Assembly (NCBI GenBank): GCA_905116865.2
Contig: CAJHNH020006068.1
Span: forward strand, 209,205 to 273,204
Reading direction: 5' to 3'
Length of the DNA: 64,000 bases
Origin: Candidula unifasciata
Taxonomy: Eukaryota; Mollusca; Gastropoda; Stylommatophora; Geomitridae
Shown: in pieces, positions 23,445 to 36,700 of the stretch
Position numbering within the stretch: position 1 is the first letter of the stretch
How the letters are laid out: each line of letters opens with the position of its first letter
Position numbers and translations under genes: made by a program
Notes under the pieces: generated by a model
Told to the model about the DNA's origin: nothing
Database searches by the model: none
What the model saw: the letters and a program-made list of their open reading frames with translations, nothing else

Positions 23445-23659
23445 AACTGCAAGAAAGATGAGAGTAAACAAAGGATGTCTAAAATCAAAAGCAGGAGAGA
23501 CATTCATGGAGGGAAATGATACAATAATTCGATGGAATGAATACACAAGAGAGGTTAACAAAAGAAAGAGGACAGAATTACAAGAAGACATAAATTTAGA
23601 AGGTCCGCCTATACTAAACAGCGATGCTATTAAACATATGAAGAAAGGAAAGTCAACCG

Positions 23660-23937
23660 GTAAAGGTAAAGGGCGCTTTTTCACGCCTTTAGGCGTATAG
23701 GGCATATAGGGCATATAGGGCTAGACCTATATTTTATAGACCAACGGCACAAGATGGGTGATGTGGTCAGCATCACGCCGGTCGTCTCTACTTCCCGGGA
23801 CTGCACCCGGTACCCACTCAAGGCTGGGTCTACCTGGGAGCCAAGGTAATTTTTGAAAAGTCCGGCTCCGCCTGGGAGCGAACCCACGACCTTCCGATCC
23901 GCGGCGTGCGTCTAACCGCTTTGCCACGGCGGCTCCC
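23660..23937 (-). repeat. SINE-A inserted in the LINE, perfect duplication
   Basis: Full-length family member in antisense: tail GGGCATATAGGGCTAGACC, body, and tRNA-like head ending GCCACGGCGGCTCCC. AAAGTCAACCG is duplicated at 23649-23659 and 23938-23948 (11 bp). It splits the LINE's KGKST|EPDE region. Confidence 0.92.
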
Positions 23938-25060
23938 AAAGTCAACCGAACCAGATGAAATTTCAGTATAATAATTAGACTTACCGGAGGAATTTGGGGT
24001 AGAAATATTAACTTAACTGATTAATGACATTTAAAACATTGGGTACATACAAAGTGATGTGACGAAATCGGTATTTATTGCGTTCAAGTAATGCAATATA
24101 CGTATGACGCACATACAAAATGACTTATATTTGTGCTTTATACCAAAGCATTTGACAAAGTTGAACATGAGGAGATGATACAAATGTTGGAAGACATCAA
24201 TGTAGACGGGAAATATCTGAGAATAATTAAAAGTATTTATTGAAACCAAATAGCAGCAGTTAAAGTGGGAAATATCTTAGGTAATTTTGAACACATAAAG
24301 CAAGAAGTAGGACAGGGGTGTGTCTTATCCCCATAACTTGTATCTCTATATAGTGAAGTAATCTGAGGGTAATAAAAGAGAAAGAAGGAGTAAGATTTTG
24401 AGATACAATATAAACAATTTGCGTTATGCAGACGGTACAGTTTTGTTAACTGAAAACACAACTGATTTAAAGCTGCTGGATATTGTGGGGATGGAGAAGT
24501 GCTAAGATGGGACTTTCCTTGAATGTTAAGGGAACGGAAGTAATGGTTATATCAAAGAAGGAGATAACACCACATTGTGAAATCTTAACTAAAGGAAAAC
24601 GACTAAACCAAGTCAATAAATTTAAATATCTGGGAACAGTCATATCATCAGATGGAAAATGTGTGACAGAGATTAAAAGCAGAATAGGTCAAGCGAAGGC
24701 AGCATTTCTGAAAATTAAAAATCTCTTTTGCAATAAATCGATCTCATTTAATGTCAAAAAGAGTGTTACAATGTTACATAGAACCTGTTCTGTTGTATGG
24801 CATCGAATTTTGGAACGTCAGTGAAAAAAAAATTTGAAGAATTTGGAAGCAACAGAGACGTGGTTTCTGAGAAGAATGTTACGAATACCTTGACAGCCAG
24901 AGTAACTAACAACGATTCTTTGAAAGAAGCTAACGAAAGTAGATCTCTACAACAGTATAAAGGAGACAAACACTGTTCTTTGGCCACGTAATAAGAAGAG
25001 AGGCATTGGAAAACATAGTGACAACTGGAAAGTTCAGTGGAAAGAGGCGCAATTACCGCC

Positions 25061-25941
25061 CCCTGCATTGCTCACTCGGAAGCATTGAAAAACATATGTT
25101 TACGGGATCTGCCGATCGTTAGTTTTCGGGGATGCCTAGCAACGAGAAACAAAAGTCCGATAGATTTGTAAATCGCATTAAGCCTACAACTTATCAATAA
25201 AAATATACTTAACTCCTTCTTTATGTTCTTTAAATAATACAGCAGTGATATTTGAATCATTATATTACAAAAATCATTGATTTAACTGGTTTATAGACGC
25301 GGATTAATTTCTGAGCGTCCATCATCGCCATCTTTAAACAATTCGGTCGCTTGCGCTCCTGCGCCAACCTGCACGAAATGTAAACATTCGTCGCTGGATT
25401 CTACAGGCAATGGTGCAGCTGCTGATTTCTATATCTTGTACGTGTCTTTTAAGGCCGAAATATTTACGCTGACTTTATTTGTTGTATAATATAGAATATT
25501 TAATTATTGGAATGGTAGTTTGGACCTGGAAAAAAACACCTTTACTTTTTTCCAGTAGTTTTGGTTTTACTTTTTTTTAGTGAGCTCTGTTGTCAAGTAA
25601 GTACGCTTATGTTCTAATGCAGGCGACCTAGTAAGAATCCTCGGTAAAGTGACGGATTTTTTTTTTCTATAAAACCCTGCAACATGCTCACGACCACCGG
25701 CTCCCCTCCCCCTTTTTTAAGCCAGTTCCACCTCCTCCTCCCTTCCGCACCACACCGCTCTAAAAGTAGTAGTTACAGATAAATGGTAGTACTGTATACT
25801 GTATGATAGAGGAGGCCGCATCAAACCCGTTAATTATTACCTAGCTGAGTTGATTAAGTCACATTTCTTAAATTATTTTCTAATAATACAACTAAAGTTG
25901 GGTTCTACTTGGAAATTGAAATCCAACCATACCTCAATCAG
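25061..25941. other. Intergenic, nothing recognised
   Basis: No shared repeats and no convincing frames. A pyrimidine-rich CTCCTCCTCCC stretch lies near 25735. Confidence 0.5.
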
Positions 25942-26371
25942 CTCTCCTTTAAACTACGGCCGGTTAGTCGGAGTTCAGTCTCTTGGCTGCAGTGCAATTG
26001 AGAAGTGGAAAAGAGGGAACGAAACAAATGACATAATTATTGTGTGTTGGCGATAGACAGCGTGCAGTGCCCTGCTGTCATCATACGGTTTTGGTTAGGG
26101 TTAGGGGTGTGTTTAGGGTAACACATGTAACGTCGAGTACTTACCCATAATGACGGCCTCTATATCTGATAATTTTCTACGGCCACTAAGTCTTGCGTCG
26201 CAAGAACGCAGTCGCTAATATGAGTCGCAGCGCGTGGTCTAGCTCTAGCAGGGCCATATCGACGTCACTTTGTTTTGTGATTCGTGCCTTCTCCACTCCT
26301 TAATTGCACTGTAGCCAGAGGACTGAACTCAGACTAACCGGACGTCTAACCGGCCGTAGTTTAAAGGAGAA
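25942..26371. mobile_element. Foldback/MITE-like element with long inverted repeats
   Basis: The left arm (25942 to about 26035) and the right arm (about 26266-26371) are inverted copies: CTCCTTTAAACTACGGCCGG, then GAGTTCAGTC and AGTGCAATT in both. The right arm has about 12 extra bases near its outer end. The central part holds TTAGGGTTAGGGG and TTTAGGG telomere-like units (about 26094-26118). No transposase and no clear target duplication. Confidence 0.75.
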
Positions 26372-26644
26372 CCCCTCATTTAAGCCTCTCATATCTATGC
26401 TGGGATATTTTTTAAAAATCTAAATTATATTATTGATAGAAAAATAGGTGAAACACTATTTTTTAGCACTTTCAGAACATTCATTTCTGGGAAGGCTAAA
26501 CCGGTCATCAAATGTCTGCAGAAGTCAGATGTGTCGGCCAAATCTGCATCATTTGGCTCAACACATCCAATTTCAGCAAATCCCTAATTAGTTTTTTTGT
26601 TTTGTTTTTTTAACAAGATGCATGTTAGGGAGGTATTTTGTCTT

Positions 26645-26675
<31 letters not shown>

Positions 26676-27482
26676 AAAAAAATCTTGCCATAGAGCCCAA
26701 GCAGGAAGGAATGTTTCCAACAGCTCATGACTTTGCTAAAGTGTATACTTTCTAAAAAATGAGAATAGTAAGATGTTTGTTAATTCTAGGCTACTTTATA
26801 ATGCAGAAACTTGAAAAGTAAAGACAGTTAGAAAGTGGAAGTGAGACTTTGGAGATGCAGATACACAAGTTTTAGAGAGACTGAGAATGCAAACTAGGTT
26901 TCTGAAAGAAGTAAAATGGGAGAAGTGAAATATATTAAAGGACTCTGAAAATAAAAACATCTGGCAGCGAAAGAAAAGATTCAAACTAGTCTTTCAACCA
27001 ACTCTGTATCTAGAATAATAAATCAACAGGAAGTGGAAAAAGTTTGTATCCTTTAAATAGTAAACCTTTATAACAAAGCAGGTAGCTCCCCTTGTGGGTT
27101 CACAGGTCTAATTATTTAGTTTACAAAAAAATAATAGTTTCACTGTCCCAATGCATGTCATAAAAGGCACATACTTAAGGGTTTACTGAAATTACATTGG
27201 ACAGACAGGTGCAACTATGAAATGATAGCACAGCTTACCAACAACAAATACAGAAGAAGCAAGTATTTTACATGCTGAATACATTGTGGGGTTGATAAAG
27301 AATGTGTGTGCACATTTCCTTTCATTAAACCATGTTACTGTGTTTCAAGTTCATTCAGTATTAGTATCAGATTGACCTCAGTGACCTCTGCTTTTGAATT
27401 AACGTTTCCATTGTCTTCCCAAGGTTTCCATCACCTGCCTGGAGGCTGAAAATTAAACTTGCCTGCAGAAAACTTCCGAGTC
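26372..27482. other. Region upstream of the TTLL start; no promoter identified
   Basis: Contains the C-run and, at about 26786-26990, a possible LINE relic (YNAETW-like frame). No CpG island, TATA box or leader exon can be asserted. Candidate acceptors CTTCCCAAG (about 27421) and CTGCAG (27463-27468) could mark a spliced 5' leader. Confidence 0.4.
26646..26673. repeat. Poly(C) run
   Basis: About 28 C followed by A's. Confidence 0.95.
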
Positions 27483-27726
27483 ATGATGACTATGAAGCAG
27501 GCAGGTCAACCCTCTGACGGTGACACTGTTAACCAGGAGGTAGAGGAAGTTTATGATAACTGTGGCAGCAGCAGCTCGGATGAAGACAGCAATATTGGGG
27601 AAGTTGAAGAATCAGTTGGGGCAATGGATAATGTACCAGAACTAACACTTGTGGATGATGAGACTCCTTTGTTGGTACAGCCAGCTGAGGAAATAGGAGA
27701 AGCAGATGACACAGTGAATGAAACAG
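27483..27726 (+). CDS. TTLL6: TTLL exon 1 (first recognised coding exon)
   Basis: Codes for about 81 residues, rich in Glu, Asp and Ser, with no known fold. Three in-frame ATGs sit at 27483, 27486 and 27492; an in-frame TGA at 27447 lies upstream. The donor is CAG|GTATGT and the exon ends in phase 1. A weak acceptor-like CTGCAG at 27463-27468 leaves open a 5' leader exon or a longer N-terminus. Acidic leaders of this kind are common and poorly conserved in TTLL6-type proteins, so assignment rests on phase match and position. Confidence 0.75.
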
Positions 27727-30700
27727 GTATGTTGTACATCTAGTAATGGTCCCTCTTCCATGCCTTCAGGTATATTGGACATATAGGGCTAGACCTATAT
27801 TATATAGACCAGTCATCACTTGGTGACTGGTGTGGTTCTCATCACGCCGGCTGCCTTTATTTCCCACAACTTCAGCTGGTACCCACTCAAGGCTGGATCG
27901 ACCTTGAAGCCATGGTCATTTTTTTTTTTTAAAATCCAGTTCCGTCAAGGCCCGAACCTAGACCTTCCGGTCTGCAGGTGTGAGTCTAGCCGCTATACTG
28001 CAGCAACTCCCTGTTGTACATCTAAATTGCAATTATCATTAGGGCTTTTTTCTGGGTATGCACAGCTAAATAATATGTTTACCCTTTTTTTTTTAAACTT
28101 TTAATTTAAAAAATCTCGGCTTTGATCTTACTGCTTGGATATAAAATTACTTTCTTTTATTGTTAAAAAGAAAATAGCTTTAAAATCATTTATTTACTGA
28201 TTTCTATGTCATTCATTCATCAACATCAATCAGTGCCATTTCCACAATGAAGGTTGGCTGCAATGGATCCCCAGCATGCTCTGCTTTTTGTCTTGGCTGT
28301 ACACTATCTCAGACTGCTGTTTGTCCATCACTTGATGTCCTGCCAATTGTTTACCTCTTGCACCGTGTCTTCAACCTTTCTTTCTAGTATGGTTTTTAAA
28401 AGCATATTATGTCTTTCAATGTGGTCAAAATATTTTGTTTCTTTTTTGTTTCTTTCAATAAATCTTTTTTCATTTGCAATCTTTCTAGAACCTCTGTAGT
28501 TGATTATTTTTGTTTTCCTTAAATATGACCTATTCTTCTCTTCTAAGTATTCACGTTTCCAGAGAATCGATTTGATTTTCTAGAAATTCATTGATTAAAT
28601 GCATATAATTTACTTTTCTATTACTGAGAAATAACTGATACCGAGTTCTTCATTCTTACATAAGCTGATGAAATGGAGACCTTATTGTGGTGTAGTGTTA
28701 TCCTGGTAAACAACATATCCTGAGTAGTTTTGTGATTCTTCACACATAATGCACAGTACAAGGGTGCTAGTTTTACCATCATTATCAGGAATAGCTGGGA
28801 CACTGTTGCTAATTGACAACATACATTGTCTCAGAGTGCCAGTGGAACAGTCAAATTTGTGTGGAGTCATAATCACATTGAGCTGTGAGTGCAGATAGTG
28901 GCCAGTGGGGGCCACGGAGGTCAAAATTCAGCAATTAATTTACGTTAATGCTCTGTCAGAGGATATGGTTATTTATACAGACGGTTAAATGTCAAGATGC
29001 AAAAGAAGCACTTGGGGCTTCTTAGCAAAAGAATATTTGGTGCAGTTTGGTCATCGTTTGGTGCAGTAGAGCCTAGCAAATGATACAACAACATCCAGCT
29101 TGAGGTGGTCACTGCAGCTTTTTGCTGGTTAGAGAACACAACACACACACATCGTGATTGTAACTGACTCAAAGCATACTGAGGAGGGTCAGAACAGGCA
29201 TGCTTCGTGCAGAGGAAGTTAAAGAATTTATATACCTCGGAAGTAAAGTTACTCCAGATGAAGATTCTGAAAAACGATGTAACATCAAGAATAAACAAAG
29301 CAAATCAAGCATTTGCCATGCTTAACAATTTATGGAAGTCAAGGGGTTTTAGTTTGAAGTCAAAACTTAGAATATACAAGAGCAACATTTTGGGAATACT
29401 ATTATACAAAAGTTAAAGTTGGAAAATGACAGGCGGGAATTACACATAAACTTAAGACTTTTCAAAATAAATGTTTAAGGAGAATTCTACGAAAATGTTG
29501 GCCAAACAAGATCACAAATGAAGAACTGAGGAGGAAAACAGAATGTGCATCACTGACAAATGTTATCAAAGTAAGACAATGGAGATGGCTTGGACATGTT
29601 TGCAGAATGCCTTGTGATACTCTGGCAAAAACAGCTCTCCGGTGGACATCAGATGGAAAAAAGGAGATGTGGACAACCTAAAGAAACCTGGAGAAAGACA
29701 AAAGAACAGGAAATAAAGGAATGTACACTGACATAGGATACCATGGGCAGAAAAGCAGCAGACCGGCATCAGTGGAGATCATTTGTGAATGCCTTATGTA
29801 TCAACAGCGACATGAAGAGGATATAGAAGAAGTACAATGAACACTTTTTCCTAACCCATTCCGCCATTTATGAGTAACTGATAAATACTGGTGTTGTACT
29901 TGTTACAGAAAGTGTTAAAAGAATAATTTTACTAAAAATTGAAAGTTTATATCATTGTTGAAGAGACACAGGGACATGCACTAACCTTATAAATGAAACA
30001 TTAGAGCTACATAGGTAAGGCTGTACGCAGGGAAAGAAATACATGATTTTGGATTCTTTAAAACTCATCACAATATAGTGTGCCAGCTGTCAAAATATTT
30101 TTAATAAGTTTAAATTACCGAAGCCTGTTTAAGACAAAACCACTCACATCACAAGGATCTATTACTCCATACACCTCACATCACAATAATTGGTTCATCA
30201 TTGTCATCAAGTGCCTTGCCAAATGGTAAGGGCAATCATGCCTGCATGGCCTGTGATCTTCAACAGCATGCATCACTTTGTGTGCTGACATCCCTCCATG
30301 CCATGACAAAATGCTGTCAAGAATCTTCTTGCATTGTCTTCCTCTATTTTGCCACATATCTTTTCATTAGTCACAATATGTTCTCCTCATGTGGGTTCCG
30401 GGGATCCAGTGGGGGCAAAACAAGAATAGACCCACTGCCTGCCCAAAAGCATGTTATAGGAGTTGACTAATTGGAGCTTCCTCAAATTCAAAGTACATCA
30501 GCCTGAGGAACCAACAGTCTGCAAATGAGTCAGACCTGTGAAATAGATGCGCACACAACACTCAGTTTCTGAAACAGGACTAGAGTTCAGAAGTTGGCGA
30601 ACAACCCGAACTTTCCACCAGAGTTTACAGCCGGTGAACGCGAAGAAGAAGAAGACGATAACATGTCCCTATTTCCTTTTTCTCATAACATAGCAAAAAT

Positions 30701-33700
30701 ATGATGACTGTCTCGTTCTGATGTTTGTGATTAGTTGTGTTTGGGTCCTCACCTCTTTTAAAACATCTGGGCTGCTCTTTTTAGCTCTCCAAGGAATTTA
30801 AGGGATTCCACTGTAAAATCACATCTATGAGGTCTCAAGAAATGATTTAAATTGTTTATTAATTGTCCAGGATTCACATCCGTAAATGAAAAGTCACTCT
30901 ATATAGCATGCTAGAATTCTATTTTTCTAACCTCAAATGACATGGATTTGTTGCATAAGATGTTCTTTATTTTATAAAATGCAGTTTTTACCCGTTCTGC
31001 TTTGTTCTTTATCTCAGTGATACATCATCTATCTGATGCTATCCATGTGCCTAAAAGCTTAAATTTCTTCATTTGATTACTTGACACTTATCACATTAGA
31101 ATGATTGATCACATCATATTTTTCACATTACAATGCTTCATTATTCGAACTTTCACATCACAGTGATTGGCTCCTCCATACTTCTCTTGACAGGACTTAA
31201 CTTGTTTGGTTAAGTTGCGATTAACTAGTCAACTTAACAAGCTATGCATTGCTTAAGAAGCTATTCATTGTATTTTTAAGAAAGCAGATATGTATAAAAT
31301 GGTTTGTTGCAAAAAAAAAATCACTTTAAATTAATGGATGAGCAAATAGTTGAGGGATCATTATGTTTGCTTCCAGCATCATGGGATATGTGTTCAGTTT
31401 GTTTAAAGAGCAAGAATGTTTAATAATCCTAGTTTATGCACTCTATGGCACCTGCTTCAGCTACTAGCTTTATCTATAGCATCCTTCTGTCTTTTGCTAC
31501 GTTCTATGTTTCTCGCTTTACTATACTTACCATAATAACATTACACTTCTGTGCAACATAGATTCTCAGCCAGCTTATGGCCGGCCGTTGTATATTTTGC
31601 TATCTCTTGCAGATCCATGCATGCCTTTCTATATTGTGTTTTGAACCTTCTGTATTGTGCTTTCCAACAGCCTCAACACCATTTAATGAAGACTATGGGG
31701 AGTTTGATGGAGAAGGTTTAGAGGAGTTTACATTACCTGCTGAAACAGAAGAAAAGAAGGAGGTAGAGAAGAAAGATGGTGAAAGAAAGAAAAAGAAAAG
31801 GAGACGGAAAAAGTAAGTTTTACATAAAAAAAATTAAATAGCTAATTTTTAAATTTTTTTTTTAAATTTAAATTGCATAACTTCTAAAAGTCTGTGGTTT
31901 AAATTATATAATGCAAAAATAAAATTATGACTAGAAATTTCAGAAAAACAGTTTGCGTTTGCCTGTACCATCTGTCAACCTAATTCTAATATCTGCCTAA
32001 TTCTGTCTGCTAAAGTCTGTTTGCATTCCTTGACCATAACTTAAGTACAGTGGAACCTTGCTTAACGAGCATAATTCGTTCCAGAATCATACTCATTAAG
32101 CGAAACACTCGTTTTGCAAAACAATTTTTCTCATATAAATTAATGTAAAATTCGATAATGCGTCCCATGTCGAAAACAATACTCACAAAATGCTATGTAT
32201 AATGTTTATTCAAAGAAAATTATATCCAAATTGTTAAGGAGAGTGAATCATCTTCAACTTTTCTTCAAATGCGGAACGAACCCACCTGGAATGTGAATTC
32301 GATTTGCAGAAAGAAAAAGTCAAAATAATTATGATACATAGCTAATTATTTTTTTTTTTCAACTAGAAAGATGTTTGTTTTTGCTGATGTTTCAAAATTT
32401 GGCGAAAATGCTACACATCAATATCATTAAATAAATTTGCAACGCGCATAGCCACTTTCTTATTAGGGTGATGCTTCTCAATGTTAGATGCAACAGTTTG
32501 CAATGCTTTCAGCATTTCTCTTATTTCGCCAGAAGATTGTTGCTTTTCTGTTACCGCCCCCTCCTCCTCCTCTGACAAACTTTCCCCCAAAACTTCTTGC
32601 TGTGAAACACATGCAACTCCATAAGCTCTTGGGTGGTCAGCTCTTGGCTGTGCTCTTCCACAAGCTCTTCGATATCACTGTTATCCACCTCCAATCTCAA
32701 GATAGTGGCAAAAGACACAATCTCGTTGCCGATAGGTTCTACAGGTACTGTCTCAAACCTCTCAAAGTCACAAATCGACAACGCTTTCCGGCCAAAGCTT
32801 CTTCTAAGTAGAAGTTAGGGTTCTCTTGGTAACCCCTTCCCTCGCCTTGTCGATCATCTTGAGGCAGGCAATGATGTAGAAGTGATTTTCCCAAAACTCT
32901 CTGAGAGTGAGGTTGGTCCCTTCAGTCACCTGTAAACAATGCTCGAAGAGTGCTTTAGTGTAGAGCTTCTTAAAGTTTAGAAATAACTTGCTGGTCCATG
33001 GGCTGGAGTAACAGAGTGGTGTTGGCAGGCAGAAACTGTATCTTGATGAACTTAATTCTTCAGAGAGGTCATCTTGTAGGCCTGGAGGATTCATGTACAT
33101 AAATCACTATACAACACAAGTTTGAGAAAATGTGTGATCACAAGCAACACTACGATGCTACTGGAGCGAGTGCTAAACACAGACTGATGTAACATGCGCA
33201 CAACTCGGGACTTCCCTTCTCCTCATCACTCGTTATGCGAAACGTCGCTTGTTAAGCAAGTCATTTTTTTTCACAATTTGTTTTGCTCGTTATGCGAATT
33301 ACTCGTTATGAGAGGTGCTCGTTAATGTACTGAAATACATTATATGCCAAGTAAATCATCTTAACACATACTGATTAATTTACCTGATTAATCAGTTTAT
33401 ATTTTTAAAAGATATATTTTATATTTAGATTCACCAGTCATGAACAGCTGTTTTGTTGTTCTTGTTATTCTGTTGTTTGGGGGAAATTAATTAACTAATA
33501 ATTAAGGCTAAGAGGCATTATTCTGGGGCTGTTTTTTTTGTTGTTTTTTTTCTAAATTTGCAAAGTGGACAGTTTTACTAAATGTTTTGTTTCATTTTGT
33601 TATTGGTATAAATTTTAAATATCCTCCTTATTGTTTTTGGAAACCATAGGAATAAGGAATACTGCACATATACCTATGCTTTAGCAGTGCTGTAAAGGAA

Positions 33701-36700
33701 GCAAAGAATAGTAATACCTGCCAGAGGGTGACTAAGAAGATTTGACTTGAGACTTACTACTGTATCATTTTATTAATCCTCTTATTCATCTGTCATAGCT
33801 TTATAATTATCTTGGCTAAACAAGCAATGGTACACATGAAATTTCAGTAGTTTTTTTTGTCAAAGTATTGTTTGCTAATATTCAGCAGATGAAATAAATT
33901 TATGTCTATTCATTTATAAATTATAGAATGTTGTTCTTTTATAAATCTACTGCTATAATGACAGAAGAAGCAGTGTAGTGAAACTGATAGTTTACTGGTC
34001 TACTAGCCACATATTATTGTAGTCGAATCTCTATCTAAATATGTCTTTAAAATTGAACTGAACTAGACAAGTTGACCCAGCCTAAAAGTGGGTTCCCAGA
34101 AATATTAGGGGCAAAGGGCATCTGTCATGATTTTGACCACAGCGCACATTAAGTGTCAAATTATTTATAAAAGTATGGGCTAGTCCCAGAAACCCGGTGT
34201 ACCGCAGGTCATTTAAACAGTCTGTTACTTATAATGACCTCACATTTTCACATTATATCTGATTCCATTGTCAGTAAGGAAGAAAATAAGAACATTTTAC
34301 CAGAAAAGCTATAAAAGAATTCTCAGAATACCATGGGCCAAGAAGAAAGGAAATATTGACGTCCTAAAAGATCTGAACATCAGGAAAGATTGGCTAGTAA
34401 ACAGCGTCTTGTCTGGGAAACTGAAATATTTTGGCCATTCAAGTGCAGCGGTGAATAGAAAAGAATGGCAGCAAATGGTATGGTACCAGGAAAGAGGGGC
34501 ATGGGTTGACCAGCATGAAGATGGGCACAGAATATATGAGACACTTTGGATAGAAAAAGACATGAGGTTAGGGTGCTGGTGAATAACCAAGTTTTTTTCA
34601 GGCCGTCTACAATGAGAACAACAATCTGTAAAGGAGATGCTACATGATGATGATGATGATAATTAATAAGAGCAGGGAAACCAGAGGTACTGGGACAGCA
34701 AGACCTGTCTTTCAGAATAAAACCATCTTGATCAGTGCAAAAAGAAATGTCTCAAACAAAGCATATTCATTCCCACTTTGTGCTACCAGTGCCAAAAAGG
34801 TCACTCACAACAAACCAGAAGAGAAAATTAAAACCATGGAAATGAGATATCTGAGAAGGGCTGCAGGAGTGATCATCAGAGGTAAAATCTTAAGAGAAAA
34901 AGTCAGCACTGAACTAATCCTAAATTAAAGACAAAGACAGCTATTCAAATGGTTTGCCCACTTAGCGAGAATGCCTTGTGAGGCCATACCATACAAGGCT
35001 TACACTAAAAGAGGAGAAGGACATAGAGCATGGGGTAGACCAAGAACAAGAAGGAAAGGTAACATCAGAGAAAATCTTCAGCAACAATGTGTGTTTATGG
35101 CCAAAGCGACCAGAAAGGCCAGAAGCAGAGCCTTGTATCTCCCTTGACACCTGATGCAGTCAAACAGGCAACAGAAGAAGTGAAACCAGTAGTAAAGGTA
35201 GTGTCATTCCAAAGGTAAAGCTAGTTCTAAAACATTTACTATGTTGAAATGGGAAGTGTTGGGCCTTCACCCATTCTAGTTCACTACATATGAAGTGGAG
35301 TGGAAAACTAGTGCAATCTTAAAAGTGATTTCAAGAAATATCTTATGAGAGCAGTGTTAGGAACATTCAGTACATGGATTTACATTATTTACATAACAAG
35401 AAATGTCACCATATAAAGGTTCTCTTGAAATATATTGATATACCACTAGATTTATCTGTCTAGCAACAGATAAGCTTGGGATGTGGGGTGGGGGGCACAG
35501 AATGGATACCTAGTAAATATTCATTGCAGTCAGTGAATAATCAATTGTATCTACAGCACCGAATAAGTGGCTTCCAATATAACTGTAATTCTCTGTGGTC
35601 CAAGGGCTTTACTTTCACCTGCACATTGATATCTACATTATTCACTGCAAGTGTTTACATTGTCAGATAGGATGGGTGCCCTAGTGGCCCATTGTTCTGG
35701 TTTCTGTAGCAGTGCTTAATTGTATTTGCCTGACTTCTGCTGCAGGTTTTTTTTTTTAACCAAAGCACTTTTGAAGTCTTTTACATTGCTTGTCTGTGGG
35801 GGTTTAAATGTATAGGCTAATTCTTTGTTAGAAATAAAAAAATATGTGTGTTAGCAGTTTTAATTGGTAGAAATGTGTACTTTATCATAAATAGTACAAG
35901 CTGCATACAGGACCTTTTAAACAGCCCATAAAATGGTCTTGTACTGAAAACACACTTCCTAGTTCTACACTGCAGGGCTTTAAAGAAGAAGAAGAGGAAA
36001 AGGAACGTGGTATGAGTGTTCATACTTTCTTTGTGTCTTTCTTTCTCCCATCTCCCTGTTTACCTCCCCACCTGTCCCCATCTTCCCCTGCTCCTCTCTT
36101 CCCTGTCTCTCTGCCCCCTCTCTCTTCACAGTCTCTCTCTTCTCCAGCCACTCACCCTCTGACTCCATCTCCCTTCCCCCAACTATGTCATTTTCTCTGA
36201 CTCATCCCCTTCCACCCTCTCTCCATTTTTCCCTCTCGCTCTCTTCCTCGCTCTTTCTCTTTTCCGTCTATCCTTCCCTCCATCTGTCTTCCAATTTCTC
36301 TCTCAGCTTGGGAAACAGCTAGAAATCATAGACAATCTTAGCAAGAGTATGGAGTCTTAGGAACCAAAGAAATGTAATATTTGTGTGATACAGACAACTG
36401 TATGTGAGCAACAAGTACTTGGCACAGAGCCATCATGACAACACACCTGCCCATTCTTTGCAAATGATTCAGATTTTTTTGACACTGCTAATAAATGAAA
36501 GTATCTACTGTTACTTTTTTTTTTAAGGGGAATGATTGATCATTTGCTTTCAACTTTCCACCCTTTATGGTTTTCATAAGTTATACAGGATGTATTTGTA
36601 TTAACTGCATTTCTTAAAAATTATTTCTGTTTCTGTTTTTGTAAGCACCATCTGTGGAGTTAATGCAACATGTACTGCTATAGTGCGTGTTTTATTTGGT

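Larger units (their letters stand above)
22687..25060 (+). mobile_element. RTE-like LINE relic interrupted by two SINEs
   Basis: Pieces in order: a charged N-terminal region (22687-23190), then NDTIIRWNEYTREVNKRK with EGPPILNSDAIKHMKKGKST just before the fingers (23450-23659), then after the second SINE EPDEISV, KAFDKVEHEEMIQML, GQGCVLSP, LRYADGTVLL (YADD changed to YADG), FKYLGTVISSDGK and a GKFSGKR-like end. It has several frameshifts and stops. SINE-C (23194-23444) and SINE-A (23660-23937) are inserted in it, each with duplicated target bases. Confidence 0.88.

Noticed and set aside
26094..26118. True telomere end
   Set aside because: Only about three imperfect TTAGGG units, inside a foldback element and flanked by unique DNA.
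35976..36009. Lysine-rich cryptic exon (CTGCAG ... GTATGA) in TTLL intron 2
   Set aside because: It would extend the basic stretch, but its 34 nt leave phase 0, which puts exon 3 into a frame with a stop.
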